A DNA stretch of 64,000 nt from Labrenzia sp. CE80 (GTDB taxonomy: Bacteria; Pseudomonadota; Alphaproteobacteria; Rhizobiales; Stappiaceae). Both the position numbers and the translations under genes were made by a program. A model generated the notes under the pieces. The model worked only from the letters and a program-made list of their open reading frames with translations. It had not been told where the DNA came from and ran no database searches. The stretch covers positions 1,488,001 through 1,552,000 of the forward strand of contig NZ_WAJT01000001.1 of NCBI RefSeq assembly GCF_009650605.1, given 5' to 3'. This document shows, piece after piece, positions 1 to 8,957 of the stretch. Positions within the stretch are counted from its first letter, which is position 1; each line of letters begins with the position of its first letter.

Positions 1-1
1 G

Positions 2-634
2 GGGTCGGACAAGTATGTAAAAGTTTTGAAAGGCTCAAGAGAAGAGAGAGTGAAGAGCATTCCTGCGTTCTTTGAAGGTATTTTGACCGCAAAGATTTCG
101 CCTGATCTAAAGGATTTTCTAGTCGGTGGGCTCTTGTCGATGGTTGGGAATGGTTCAATGGCCCATTTGCCACTGACCGACCAGGTCGTCCAAGATATGC
201 CTAGAGCCGTTCTATGGTTTGGAGCACTATCAGCCCTGCAGCCACAAAATGACTCTCTTACCGCGAGCAATTGCCTCGGGAGACGCTTAGCGAGAGATTT
301 GATGAAGGAGTACAATCCTTTTAGCGTGCCTGATCACGACGTATCGCTAGAAGAGCTGCAAGTGTTGGGTGAAAAAGCCTGGAATGGCTTTGGTATGAGG
401 ACGATGCATTCCGGCACAATTGAGATTGGCCTAGTAGGAACTGTACATACGCCTTTTCGAAGCATCAACAACAAGCAGGAGGATGAGCGACAAAGACTGC
501 TGAACGAACGCCGACGTTCCGAAGCGTTTGCGGGCGAGCGCATCCATGAATTACGAATGCTATTAGACAGGGCAAGTCGAATAACGAAAGAAATCTCACA
601 TTCACGCCAGCGCGATTTCTTTGAAAACGATTAG
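2..634 (+). CDS. Unknown protein, N-terminus outside the window
   Basis: The frame is open to the left edge, so the gene is partial at its 5' end. The first possible internal start is a TTG at 26, and the residues before it read on without a stop. I recognise no family. The C-terminal third is charged and helical, rich in Glu and Arg, and could form a coiled coil. Base composition is more AT-rich than the phage genes to its right and resembles the accessory island at 17-24 kb. It ends just before the prophage-derived block, which is transcribed towards it. It may be a flanking host gene or island cargo. Confidence 0.55.
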   Translation, partial: GSDKYVKVLKGSREERVKSIPAFFEGILTAKISPDLKDFLVGGLLSMVGNGSMAHLPLTDQVVQDMPRAVLWFGALSALQPQNDSLTASNCLGRRLARDLMKEYNPFSVPDHDVSLEELQVLGEKAWNGFGMRTMHSGTIEIGLVGTVHTPFRSINNKQEDERQRLLNERRRSEAFAGERIHELRMLLDRASRITKEISHSRQRDFFEND

Positions 635-831
635 ACAAGTCAAAAATACCTACTTTGATACCTCATTGTGCGCGAAGTTACCGCAACCTTGATCGACGAC
701 TGTAAACTTGCGCATGCTGCGCCGCCTTTCCTTCGCCATTAAACACCCTTTAAACAGGCAGGAGCGCCAGCAGACGTTTTTGGGCATCATGATGCATCCA
801 GCCCCTTAAAACGCGCTCTACGGCCTTCCTG
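635..831. other. Left limit of the prophage remnant
   Basis: This stretch lies between the unknown gene and the last recognisable phage gene. On the minus strand there is a 29-codon frame from ATG 739 (MAKERRRSMRKF...) and a second short frame ending at 750. Both could be scraps of the genes that follow F in Mu-like phages, but neither is recognisable. I could not identify a TG...CA phage end or a 5-bp target duplication here. Confidence 0.3.
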
Positions 832-1617
832 TCAAATACCCCGAAACTCAACCTCACCCCGCGCCAGCGCCCGCCGCACCGTCTCCTCATGCCCAGACTT
901 GCCCGGATTGTAATCCCACCCCGGATCCACCCCGTCCGGGATCTGACGAACCTCTCCGGTCCGCTTGTTCTCCCAGGCCCGATAAGAGATCGGCGGCGCC
1001 TCAAACACCAGCTCCACACCTTCCGCCAGCAGCCGGTCAATATCCGCCTGCGACAGGCTCTGTAGCGTGCAGCGGCAGTGCCAGCCATTGGGCGGCGCAA
1101 ACACATCCCAGAACGGCTCATCGATCGGCAGCACCAGATTGTTCAAGCGCTGGTGCTCTGGCCTTGTCAGCCCATCCTGAACCGCCACATAGCGCAAGTA
1201 CGGCCGGCTCTGCCTGCTCCGTTCAAACCCGGACCAATGCCCGGCTGCGTAGGAGACGTTCATGTTGGCATCGAAGATCGTCCGCAGCCGGCGCATTGAG
1301 CCCAGCCGGACCTTTACAGGCTCACCTGTCAGCGGGTCTTCCTGGATCGCTTCGCCCCACCAGCCCTTGCGCACCAGTTCCGGCCTGATCAGGCGCGAGA
1401 AACTCTCGAAGGTCTCACCCTGGGCAAGGGCTTTCAGAAGCGCTTCCCAAATATCGACCAGAATGTCGTGGCCGGTGGATTTCGCCACGGTGAACATCGC
1501 CGCATGATCCTGCGCATAGACATCCTGCCAGGCGAACGTTGGATCCAGCCGGTGTCCACGGGTCTGAAGCGCGGCGATGGCAGCTCTTGGCGGCAGGGGC
1601 TTGAAGCTTGCCGCCAT
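832..1617 (-). CDS. Phage head morphogenesis protein, Mu gpF-like
   Basis: A minor head protein that acts with the portal during capsid assembly. The family core is visible: an NVSYAAGHW segment, then VLPIDEPFW, then PPNGWHCRC with its paired cysteines. These sit in the middle of a 261-residue protein, which is short for the family. It follows the portal gene with a 2-nt gap, as in Mu-like phages. It is the last recognisable phage gene before the remnant stops, so its 3' end or its downstream partners (G, protease, capsid) may have been lost by deletion. The family call is firm; intactness is not. Confidence 0.85.
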   Translation of the reverse strand: MAASFKPLPPRAAIAALQTRGHRLDPTFAWQDVYAQDHAAMFTVAKSTGHDILVDIWEALLKALAQGETFESFSRLIRPELVRKGWWGEAIQEDPLTGEPVKVRLGSMRRLRTIFDANMNVSYAAGHWSGFERSRQSRPYLRYVAVQDGLTRPEHQRLNNLVLPIDEPFWDVFAPPNGWHCRCTLQSLSQADIDRLLAEGVELVFEAPPISYRAWENKRTGEVRQIPDGVDPGWDYNPGKSGHEETVRRALARGEVEFRGI

Positions 1618-1619
1618 GG

Positions 1620-3191
1620 CTATTGCGTCCCCTCACCCGTCTCCCCGGAGATCCGGGCAGCAAAACTAGCCTTGGCCAGAGTGTCGGCAAGCGCTGTAAC
1701 GCCCATAGTCTCCAGCCGCCGTAGAAAGATCGCCTTGGCTTCCTCGATCGACGTCGCCGCGGCCAACTCTTCCTCTAGCCCCGCGATCACCGGTTCCACC
1801 AACGGCACCCAGCCGTCCTCGGCCAGAATGTCGTCAATTGCCCGCTCAAACGCGTCGGAGTGGCGTAACACCTGTGCTCCGGCGGGGACTGTCCGGAATG
1901 CTTTCACCTGCGTAGAAGATTCTGCCTGATCCTCTTCCTGGGACAAGAGACTTCCTATTTGCAGCCCAAGCAGTTCTTCTTCGGGATCTGGATCAGGCAA
2001 TCCCAGATGGTCGCGCATCGTCGACATGCCAACCTTGAGCCCGAGCGGCACCAGGGCCACCACATTCTTGACCAGCGCCTCAATGTCGACCTCATCGGGC
2101 CGGCCGATCTTCAGCCTCGGATAGGCACGCCGCGGGCCGAAGTTGAGATCCACCAGCGGGCGTACCAAATCCCGATTGAGGGTCGCACCAAGCTGGCGGG
2201 CATCGGCCAGCTCGATATCGTCCCGCACGCCATCATGAACTTTCGCGGTCGCATAGCCGCCGGCTATCGCATCGGTGGTCTGGGTCTGACCCAGCACCAG
2301 CTTGGAGACCTGCCGGTCCAGCCAGTCGGCGCGCTGTTCATAAAGGTCATGAGAACCGGAAAGACTGGCCTCAATGAACTCGATGGCCATGCTCTCAGGA
2401 ACGATCGCGGAAAAGTCCGCGCCGATGTTGGCGACAGCCTGGTGCAGCTTGTCCTTGTCTTCATCGCTTGCGCCGGGCCCGAATTTGCCTAGGCGCAGCG
2501 GCTGGCCATAGGCTTCGGAGAAGATTGCCCAGTCCTTCAGGGTGAAGGATTTGAACAGGAAGGCCCAGGCAGCACCCCGCGCCAGACCGCCACGGATCGG
2601 AATGCCGGACTTGGCCTTGCCGAAATGGGTGATCCAGCCAAAGGGCCGCAAGGGCTCGTCGCCCTCGATGCCCCTGAGCAGCAACGTTTCGCCATCCTCA
2701 TCATCAAAGCGGAACCAGCGCGGATCGCGCCACTTGAAGGCTTTCGGGCGCCATTGGCCCTCGGAGGTGTCCCAGAGGATCTCGGTGGCAGAGAAGCCCT
2801 TGCCGACCGCATCCAGAACATCAAACAGCTCGTCCTTGAAGGCATCGCGCTCGGTGATCTCGCGCACCAGGTCGGCCGCGCGGACATCCTCAGCGGCATC
2901 GCTTGCCGCTTCCACCGTGATCTCCAGCGAAGACACCTGACGTTTGCGGGTGCCCAGCACCCCGGCATAATGCTCGTTGCGCTCTTCCATGTCCTCAGCC
3001 AGCGCCAGATAGCGTTCCGGATCGCCGGCAATGCTGGAGCGCAGGATTTCTGCCAGGCCCCGGGGCGTCAGGCCGCTGGCCGGATGCATCGCGGAACTGC
3101 GGTGGATTGCGCGCAGCTGCGGCCCGGCCTGTTCAGATTTCAGGGCCTTCGAAGAGACCGGACGGCCGGCGGGATCGACAAGCTGCACCAT
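1620..3191 (-). CDS. Phage portal protein, DUF935 family (Mu gp29-like)
   Basis: The portal forms the dodecameric ring at the capsid vertex through which DNA enters. The 523-residue length suits the DUF935 family. Recognisable are the helical N-terminus with ITERDAFKDEL, the core with LWDTSEGQW and KWRDPRWFRFDD, then KDWAIFSEAYGQPLRLG, and the C-terminal VLGQTQTT region. The ATG overlaps the stop region of the terminase gene, so the two are translationally linked. The gene looks intact, although the capsid it would join is not encoded here. Confidence 0.92.
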   Translation of the reverse strand: MVQLVDPAGRPVSSKALKSEQAGPQLRAIHRSSAMHPASGLTPRGLAEILRSSIAGDPERYLALAEDMEERNEHYAGVLGTRKRQVSSLEITVEAASDAAEDVRAADLVREITERDAFKDELFDVLDAVGKGFSATEILWDTSEGQWRPKAFKWRDPRWFRFDDEDGETLLLRGIEGDEPLRPFGWITHFGKAKSGIPIRGGLARGAAWAFLFKSFTLKDWAIFSEAYGQPLRLGKFGPGASDEDKDKLHQAVANIGADFSAIVPESMAIEFIEASLSGSHDLYEQRADWLDRQVSKLVLGQTQTTDAIAGGYATAKVHDGVRDDIELADARQLGATLNRDLVRPLVDLNFGPRRAYPRLKIGRPDEVDIEALVKNVVALVPLGLKVGMSTMRDHLGLPDPDPEEELLGLQIGSLLSQEEDQAESSTQVKAFRTVPAGAQVLRHSDAFERAIDDILAEDGWVPLVEPVIAGLEEELAAATSIEEAKAIFLRRLETMGVTALADTLAKASFAARISGETGEGTQ

Positions 3192-4849
3192 CAGAATATC
3201 CCCCGGGAGCGACGCAAGGACCCCATCCGGAAGCCCTCACCACCATCAGCTTCAAAACTGCCTTCATCAAACCGGCTTCGATTGGGCGTGACCGGCTCAT
3301 AGCCGAACTCGCGCCACATCATCCGGCTGGCGTAATAGCCAAGCGCCAGCGCGATGGCATAATCGCCGTGCCGCTTCTTGCCCTTCACGCCTTCCCTGAG
3401 TGGCGGCACCCGTGGCACGCCCCGTACGGTCTTGACCGCTCGAAGATCCGACAGGTGATCGCTATCAGCCGAGATCGACAGGACATCATCCTCAAAGGCA
3501 GCTTTCAGTGGCGGCATCTCCAGCCGGTACCAGGTCTCTGAAAAGTGGATCGCCATGACAATGCCGGCACCTTGCGGGTCTTCGCGCAGGCCGAATTCCC
3601 GCCCCATGTCCTCGGCAACCGTCCAGCCCATTCCCGTGGCGTCAAAAGCTGCCCCGACAAGACGGGTTTGAACGGCCTTTAAAACGGCTTTTGTGATGGT
3701 CTTTTGTTCGTCGCCTGGCACATTGCGGAGCTCGAACGATAGTGCCTCCCGCCGCTTCAGGTCCTTCTCGATAGCCAGCAGGCTCCCGACCGTCAGATCC
3801 GAGACCCGGGCAAAGTCGAAGCCGAAGGCATAAAGAACATCGAGCGGCAAGGCATCGAGAACAGCCTTCAGCTCCTCCAGGAACGGCGCCATCAGGACGG
3901 ACTGCTCCAGCTTCGTCTTGTGCAGATAATCAGCCGGCAGCTCCAGCCGCAGGATCGGCGCATCCGACGTCATGCGCGCCTCGATCAGCGGGGCAGCCAG
4001 CCAGGTGCCCGATCCCATGGAGGGAATGCAGAAGAGTTCCTCATCTGCGCCATCGGCATAAAAGTCGATGATGTCCTGGCGGAACTCGGCTTCCGCCTCC
4101 GGCGTCCAGGCCTGTCCCTGGACCAGGCTGATCCGCTCAAAGAGGCCTTCCTTCAGCGCGTCATCCAGATCAACCCGCATATGGGCGTATTTGGAGCGCC
4201 CCGCCAGGATGTCCTGGACCTGAATGTTGAACTCGTTCTCGCTGCCATCATGGGTCGAGCAGACAACCACCTGGCCGCCCCACATCAGGAACGCCAACGC
4301 TGCCTTGAGCAGTTCCTTCAGATTATCAACAAAGGCCGCCTCATCGATGATCACCAGCCCCTGTTTGCCGCGAAGCGATCTTGGCGCGGACGACAGGGCA
4401 ACGATCTCAAAGCCTGAGGCAAAGCGGATCCGGAACGCCTGAATGTGGCGGGTTTCGTCAGGAGCGTTGGGGTCGGTGTCCTCGAACAGGAATTCGTCCT
4501 GGGCGATGGCAGCCGTAGCATAGGCCCGGGACCACATGGCACAGGCATCAATGAACTCGCGCGTCATCTCCTGGCTGTAGGAGATATACATGGCGTCCAT
4601 GCCGCCGGCAGGCTTCTCCCGGGCGGCCCTGAGCACCGCATAAGACGCAAGACCCCAGGTCATGCCGATCCGGCGGGATTTCTCGATAAAGAGCACCTTC
4701 AGCCCGGTGCTTTCCAGAAGGCTGACGGCCCGTGACTGATAGCCAAGCAGGACCTTCGGCAAGCCAACCCTTGCCGCGATGTCCTCGATGGCGGTGCTGG
4801 TCGCCCGGCGCAGCTCCTGCCATTGCTCCTTGGAGATCGGCGCGCTCAT
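3191..4849 (-). CDS. Phage terminase large subunit, Mu gp28-like
   Basis: ATP-driven DNA-packaging motor and headful nuclease. A Walker A-like KSRRIGMTW lies near residue 58, Walker B with IIDEAAF near residue 168, and a coupling motif CSTHDG follows. The C-terminal RNase H-like nuclease begins at FGFDFARVSDLTV, with further acidic residues in DATGMGWTV. The 552-residue length is normal. It overlaps the upstream small-terminase-like gene by 4 nt and the downstream portal by 1 nt, which is tight phage operon packing. No frameshift is seen. Confidence 0.93.
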   Translation of the reverse strand: MSAPISKEQWQELRRATSTAIEDIAARVGLPKVLLGYQSRAVSLLESTGLKVLFIEKSRRIGMTWGLASYAVLRAAREKPAGGMDAMYISYSQEMTREFIDACAMWSRAYATAAIAQDEFLFEDTDPNAPDETRHIQAFRIRFASGFEIVALSSAPRSLRGKQGLVIIDEAAFVDNLKELLKAALAFLMWGGQVVVCSTHDGSENEFNIQVQDILAGRSKYAHMRVDLDDALKEGLFERISLVQGQAWTPEAEAEFRQDIIDFYADGADEELFCIPSMGSGTWLAAPLIEARMTSDAPILRLELPADYLHKTKLEQSVLMAPFLEELKAVLDALPLDVLYAFGFDFARVSDLTVGSLLAIEKDLKRREALSFELRNVPGDEQKTITKAVLKAVQTRLVGAAFDATGMGWTVAEDMGREFGLREDPQGAGIVMAIHFSETWYRLEMPPLKAAFEDDVLSISADSDHLSDLRAVKTVRGVPRVPPLREGVKGKKRHGDYAIALALGYYASRMMWREFGYEPVTPNRSRFDEGSFEADGGEGFRMGSLRRSRGIF

Positions 4850-5490
4850 TTGGCATCGCTTTCTTCGGGGTCATCTGAACCGCTTTTTTCAACTCCGAGG
4901 ATCTGGCCAAGGATTGCCTGAACAGTGTCTTTCGTAAGCCCTTTGGTCCTGGCGACAATGCCAACGGCTTCTTTGGTCTTGATTGCAAAGTCCTTCTCAA
5001 CCTTCTGCCGCCGCTGAGTGGACACGCCTTGTGCCTGGGCTGCGGCCCGTAGCGCGTTGGCCAGATCCATTGCACCCTTGGGATCGATGCCGCTTTCACC
5101 CGCATCGGTCAGAACTTCAAACACCAGCGTCTTGATCGCTTCAGCTGCAATCAGTGTCAGATCATCCGAGGCTTCTGCATCGAACCGCTCGGCAATGGAG
5201 CCGGCGATCTGCCGGGTCTCTTCAAGGCGCCGGGTCAGGGTCGCCAGCTTGATGGAATATCGGTTGAAGGCGGAGAACGAGGGAAGTTTGAAGTCCAGTT
5301 CGCCGTGATGAGATGCTTGTATAGCTTCAAGCTGCGCGATGAACTCCGGGTAGATATCAACCTGGGTGCGTTCCCGATCGCGAAGCTGATTGGCTGCCCA
5401 GGCAATCACATCATCGCACTCGGCTGGCAGCTGCTCGATGGCCGACAGGCGACCGCGCCCACGTTTCGGGCTCCTTGCCTTCTTGCCCAT
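4846..5490 (-). CDS. DUF3486 protein, Mu gp27-like (small terminase candidate)
   Basis: Mu-like phages carry a DUF3486 protein just before the large terminase, where a DNA-recognising small terminase would be expected. The basic N-terminus (KKARSPKRGRGRLS) is followed by a helical region with DVIAWAANQL and a long acidic helical middle. ATG 5490 is chosen; a GTG at 5499 in the same frame is an alternative. It overlaps the large terminase start by 4 nt. The small-terminase role is inferred from position and family. Confidence 0.85.
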   Translation of the reverse strand: MGKKARSPKRGRGRLSAIEQLPAECDDVIAWAANQLRDRERTQVDIYPEFIAQLEAIQASHHGELDFKLPSFSAFNRYSIKLATLTRRLEETRQIAGSIAERFDAEASDDLTLIAAEAIKTLVFEVLTDAGESGIDPKGAMDLANALRAAAQAQGVSTQRRQKVEKDFAIKTKEAVGIVARTKGLTKDTVQAILGQILGVEKSGSDDPEESDAK

Positions 5491-5491
5491 A

Positions 5492-5788
5492 TCAGGCACC
5501 GAGCGAAGGTTTCAGGACACCTGCCAGGAAGGCTCGGCGCTCCACGTGATCCAGCCCGGAGCGCATAAGCTCTGCAACAAGCACAGAACCTGCCTCAGTC
5601 AACCTGACCGCCAGGAGATCCTCGAGCTGGCGCAGCTGGGTGCGGATGTAGTCGCGGCTCTTGGAATGGCCGAAGGTCTCCAGTACATGGGAGAGCATGG
5701 TTTCATTGAGACGGTGATCAGCTTCCTTGGCCAGAGCCTTCAGGATGATCAGGCGGCAATCGGCAGCAGCATGTTCTGCGTAGCTCAT
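5492..5788 (-). CDS. Small phage protein, VpaChn25_0724-like (Mu gp26 position)
   Basis: A 98-residue helical protein starting MSYAEHAAADCRLIILKAL, with a winged-helix-like middle (LNETMLSHVL...RDYIRTQLRQLEDLLAVRL). Proteins of this type occupy this slot in many Mu-like phages and are often annotated as ArsR-like or VpaChn25_0724 family. Their function is not established. It is packed between the DUF2730 gene and the DUF3486 gene with almost no spacing. Confidence 0.75.
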   Translation of the reverse strand: MSYAEHAAADCRLIILKALAKEADHRLNETMLSHVLETFGHSKSRDYIRTQLRQLEDLLAVRLTEAGSVLVAELMRSGLDHVERRAFLAGVLKPSLGA

Positions 5789-5789
5789 G

Positions 5790-6116
5790 TCAGTCGCCCT
5801 CCTTCAGCAGGAAGCCTTCAACCCTTCGCACCGTGCGCGAAATGCCATTTAGGCTCTCATCCAGGCGGCCAATCGTGCCGCGCAATTCTGCAATTGAGAG
5901 CTTTAGGTCGTTGACATCATCCTTGCCGGGCAAGTGTTTCAGTTCACCCTCGACCGCTTGAACCCGGCGATCATGATCGATCAGCTTCTCATCAACGATC
6001 TTCAAATGTTCTGCATTCACCTTGGCCTTCGAGGTGATCCACGAATGCACGAGCGCGCCGATCGACAGCAAAACCGCCAGCAGACTGGCCCAGTCCTTGA
6101 AAGTCTCGGGAAGCAT
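5790..6116 (-). CDS. DUF2730 phage protein with one membrane helix
   Basis: A 108-residue protein with one N-terminal hydrophobic helix (SLLAVLLSIGALVHSWI) followed by a long coiled coil (HDRRVQAVEGELKHL... LRGTIGRLDESLNGI). This layout is typical of the DUF2730 family found beside holins in Mu-like phages. It could be a spanin-like or holin-accessory protein; that role is inferred from position only. It directly follows the holin gene. Confidence 0.75.
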   Translation of the reverse strand: MLPETFKDWASLLAVLLSIGALVHSWITSKAKVNAEHLKIVDEKLIDHDRRVQAVEGELKHLPGKDDVNDLKLSIAELRGTIGRLDESLNGISRTVRRVEGFLLKEGD

Positions 6117-6649
6117 CAGACCCCTCCGGATCTCTTCTCGTCCGACCTCCGCCAGACGTAGACCCCGACCACACCGGCCCAGGTTCCAAGCACCGTTCCC
6201 AAAAACCCATAGGCAACCGACGCATTGGCAATGGTCTGAACGTCGCCCTTCAGCATGAGAAAGCAGAAGGACAAAACCAGAGCCAGACAGCTGAGCGCAA
6301 ACAGGATGCCGTTCAGCGGTCGCCAGATCCGCGTCAGCAGCGATGGACTGGCTCGGTCGCCTGCCATCAGCTGCTGATAGGATTGCGTGGCTTCGGAAGC
6401 GGCCTGGGCAATGGGGCAGAGATCTTGCTCGACCGCCTGGAAGGCCTCAGACACGACCTCGGGAGCGCTTTCGTATCGCGCTGCAATGGCCTCCTCCGTC
6501 GGCTCGACCCCAAGCGTGCCGGCCACCTGCCGGATCGCGGCCTCTGCCACGTCAGCTGCAATCGTTCCGGCTCGTCCTCCATGCTGTCGCAGGATTTTAG
6601 AAAGGGCACTCGCCCCCACATCAAGGGCAATCACGGCCAATGGAGTCAC
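6116..6649 (-). CDS. Holin, GTA/3TM-holin family
   Basis: It would form the membrane lesion that lets the endolysin reach peptidoglycan. The N-terminal half (MTPLAVIALDVGASALSKIL) is soluble and amphipathic. The C-terminal half has two clear hydrophobic helices (LNGILFALSCLALVLSFCFL and VAYGFLGTVLGTWAGVVGVYVW). The start is GTG 6649, with a strong GGGAGG upstream that overlaps the end of the endolysin gene. Its position after the endolysin supports a lysis cassette. Confidence 0.82.
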   Translation of the reverse strand: MTPLAVIALDVGASALSKILRQHGGRAGTIAADVAEAAIRQVAGTLGVEPTEEAIAARYESAPEVVSEAFQAVEQDLCPIAQAASEATQSYQQLMAGDRASPSLLTRIWRPLNGILFALSCLALVLSFCFLMLKGDVQTIANASVAYGFLGTVLGTWAGVVGVYVWRRSDEKRSGGV

Positions 6650-7626
6650 AGTGACCTCCCAAGAGATTTGACGGCAATTGCAAGCTCATCCCGGTACTGC
6701 CAGGCGAAGTACCCCAGGGCGGCAACGGTCAGGGCAAGCCCCCCATAGAGGATAAGGTCACCGTAGCCCGAGGCATCAGCGGCTTTATCAGCCGCGCCCC
6801 CGCCTGCGACGGCCGCGCCCCCGGCTCCGGTTGTCTGGACCTTGGTCTTCAGATCGACCACTCGCTGGATCTGATCAAGGGTTGCCCGGCCGAGGATACC
6901 GTCATTGGACAGCTGCGGATGCTGGCTCTGGAAGATGAGAACCGCTTGGCGAACCGCCAGAGCATCACCCCGGTGGCCAGGTGTCAGAACCTTCAGCTGC
7001 TCCAGCCAGATCAGGCCCTGTAGATGGTCGTCGGGACGCAATCGCCAGGTCGGCAGCGATCGGGAAATATCGCGCGTGGTCATGGAGGCAGGCACCTTGA
7101 CCCAGTCAGGCCAGGAATTACGTTCCAGAATGGCTGCGCCTTCCTTGCGCCGGCGCACCAGACCTGGGAGCTTCCTGCCTTTCGATGTCTGAGCGGTAAC
7201 ACGGTATTTGGCAGCCGCGCCCTTGATGTCTCCGGCAAGCAATAAACGGAACCAAGACCACTTCAGAGCGCCGGCTCCGCAATTGTAAGCCATATCGATC
7301 GCGGCAGAGGCCCCATGCAGGGAAACCTTGCTGGTGGAGCTTTTTAGGGCAGCGATGACCGGCGGTGCATAATCCTCGTCAATCAGCTTGCCCAGCAGCA
7401 TGATCGCATCGCTCTTGGTGATCACATCGCCAGCGCGCATCTTGCGGCGATACCTAGCCATCCACCAGTCGCGGAAGATCTTTGAGCCCCAGGTAAATCC
7501 AAATCCGATGGTCGGCGTTCCGGTTGGATCCCGGTACCAACGCAGGACAACGCCCTCATTGCCCCCGGTCCAGGGAATAAGGCGCGGATCATAAAACGAA
7601 GATTTAAGATCAGAAGTCACATCCAT
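6646..7626 (-). CDS. Endolysin: GH24-type lysozyme, PG-binding domain, C-terminal membrane helix
   Basis: Muramidase for host lysis. The catalytic pattern E-8aa-D-5aa-T of T4-type lysozymes is seen in GNEGVVLRWYRD followed by PTGTPT (residues about 23-40). A peptidoglycan-binding-like domain sits around residues 190-255 (VRQAVLIFQSQHP...DGILGRATL). A Gly/Ala linker leads to a hydrophobic C-terminal helix (LILYGGLALTVAALGYFAW) and a short basic tail, so it is probably membrane-anchored by its C-terminus. Start ATG 7626 has AGGAGA upstream. The 104-bp gap before it suits the late/lysis promoter expected after a Mor-like activator. Confidence 0.88.
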   Translation of the reverse strand: MDVTSDLKSSFYDPRLIPWTGGNEGVVLRWYRDPTGTPTIGFGFTWGSKIFRDWWMARYRRKMRAGDVITKSDAIMLLGKLIDEDYAPPVIAALKSSTSKVSLHGASAAIDMAYNCGAGALKWSWFRLLLAGDIKGAAAKYRVTAQTSKGRKLPGLVRRRKEGAAILERNSWPDWVKVPASMTTRDISRSLPTWRLRPDDHLQGLIWLEQLKVLTPGHRGDALAVRQAVLIFQSQHPQLSNDGILGRATLDQIQRVVDLKTKVQTTGAGGAAVAGGGAADKAADASGYGDLILYGGLALTVAALGYFAWQYRDELAIAVKSLGRSL

Positions 7627-7730
7627 GTCTCCTGGCTTTGTGCAAAAGCGTGAAGTCGGAAACAGGATGGCGTTTATCGGGAGGCAGGCTCACCCACGCC
7701 GGTACACTGGTGTTGCGTTGGGGCGTGGCC

Positions 7731-8075
7731 TTAAAACAAGGAGAGCTGGTTCTTCTCAGAGGAACCTGACAACCAGCGGCGGACCGTTGTCTGGTCCACG
7801 TGGAGCTGGCGGGCAATCGCCGCCTTTGAAAGGCCCCTGCTCATGAGCACTCCGGCAATCCATGGCTTGGGAATTGGAACCCGCACGTAGCCATGGCCGA
7901 GCGCCTTGGCAAGGATGGCCGCTTTTTCGGCACCGGTCAATTCAAGCACCATCGAGCTGCGCGGCCGATCGCTGAAATAGATCTCTGATCCGCCAAACGC
8001 CAGGAAGAAATCCACCGCAAGCTCCTGCCCGAGGACCTCGATATAGGTGGCGATATGGGCGGGACATCTGTTCAT
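7731..8075 (-). CDS. Mor-like/HTH transcription activator of the phage middle region
   Basis: A 114-residue protein whose C-terminal half has a clear helix-turn-helix (SKAAIARQLHVDQTTVRRWL). The middle has the short strand-turn RVPIPKPW also seen in Mor/C-type proteins. It lies between gp16/GemA and the endolysin, where Mor sits in Mu, so it probably switches on lysis and morphogenesis genes. The start overlaps the end of the gp16 gene. Direct similarity to Mor outside the HTH is weak, so the name rests partly on position. Confidence 0.7.
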   Translation of the reverse strand: MNRCPAHIATYIEVLGQELAVDFFLAFGGSEIYFSDRPRSSMVLELTGAEKAAILAKALGHGYVRVPIPKPWIAGVLMSRGLSKAAIARQLHVDQTTVRRWLSGSSEKNQLSLF

Positions 8076-8695
8076 TTGATGGAAGTCCGCAGCAATCGGC
8101 CAAGATCATTCTGAACCTCGATCCATTCCCGGTCAGAAAAGTCTGTCGGAAGGTCCTTGCCGGTCTTGTCGGCCAGATAGGCTGTCAGGCTTCCAGCTGG
8201 CGCTGCATCCTTCCTGATCAGCTCCGACCAGATGTGCAGGCAGACCTGGAACCGAAAATCATTGTAGGCGGGTGGCAGGCTTTGATCCTTGCGGAAGAGC
8301 CCGTCGTTTCCGGTCTGCCGCCGGAGGATCGCCTTGAGCGCATCAATCGCCTTGTCGGCATCGCTGGCGTCTTGCAGAAACCGGACATGATCGAGGCCCG
8401 TCTGGCGTTTCAGAAAGGCGATCATTGCCTTGTCCGAGCGGTTCTTGATCACGCCGAGGTTATAGCCGGCGATCCAGAGTGCCTGGAGTTTCCGGGCAAA
8501 CTTGCCCGTGGCCCTTTCATACGGGTTTGACGCTGGCTTGAGGCCCTCCAGAACGGTGATGACCTTGCGCCGTTCTGCTTCGTTCATGTCCGCCGATGAA
8601 CGCTTGCCGGTTTCCCGGTGGAGGAGATCACGGTACGTGTCATCGTCGAGGCCGCAGTCGCGTTTCAGAACGTGTATTTTTGCAATGAAGGACAT
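8072..8695 (-). CDS. GemA/gp16 (DUF1018) regulatory protein
   Basis: A 207-residue member of the Mu gp16/GemA family. It opens with the signature IAKIHVLKRDCGLDDDTYRDLLHRETGK and continues with KFARKLQALWIAGYNLG and FLKRQTGLDHVRFL. In Mu, GemA affects host gene expression and DNA supercoiling during early development. It lies in the early-to-middle operon as expected and overlaps the downstream activator by 4 nt. Confidence 0.9.
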   Translation of the reverse strand: MSFIAKIHVLKRDCGLDDDTYRDLLHRETGKRSSADMNEAERRKVITVLEGLKPASNPYERATGKFARKLQALWIAGYNLGVIKNRSDKAMIAFLKRQTGLDHVRFLQDASDADKAIDALKAILRRQTGNDGLFRKDQSLPPAYNDFRFQVCLHIWSELIRKDAAPAGSLTAYLADKTGKDLPTDFSDREWIEVQNDLGRLLRTSIK

Positions 8696-8698
8696 GTT

Positions 8699-8956
8699 TC
8701 AATCCTTGTAGAAATTGAAGCCTTTCTGCCGGTCTCCCACCGCGCCGGCATCGCCGAGCGGCTCGGGCGCCCTCCGGGCATCAAGCTCCTGTTTCAAAAG
8801 CTCCGTGGTGACGGTCTTCAGCTCACCGGTCAGTCCGGGCAAACGGCTCAGGCGATGGCGGCGCCGGTGGGCAAGGCCCAAAAGTTCGTCGCGCCGCCGT
8901 CTCAATTCAGCGGTCTCACTCAACTCGTACTCATCCGGGTTGGTGAGGCGGGACAT
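8699..8956 (-). CDS. Small helical early phage protein
   Basis: An 85-residue, strongly charged helical protein (MSRLTNPDEYELSETAELRRRRDELL..., ending GFNFYKD). ATG 8956 is chosen because its start overlaps the stop of the preceding gene, in line with the tight packing of this operon. Likely a coiled coil. No known family is recognised and no function is proposed. Confidence 0.6.
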   Translation of the reverse strand: MSRLTNPDEYELSETAELRRRRDELLGLAHRRRHRLSRLPGLTGELKTVTTELLKQELDARRAPEPLGDAGAVGDRQKGFNFYKD

Positions 8957-8957
8957 G

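Noticed and set aside
750..1121. Arg/Trp-rich minus-strand frame overlapping gpF
   Set aside because: Mostly a shadow of gpF in another frame; only its last few codons lie outside it and they are too short to support a gene.
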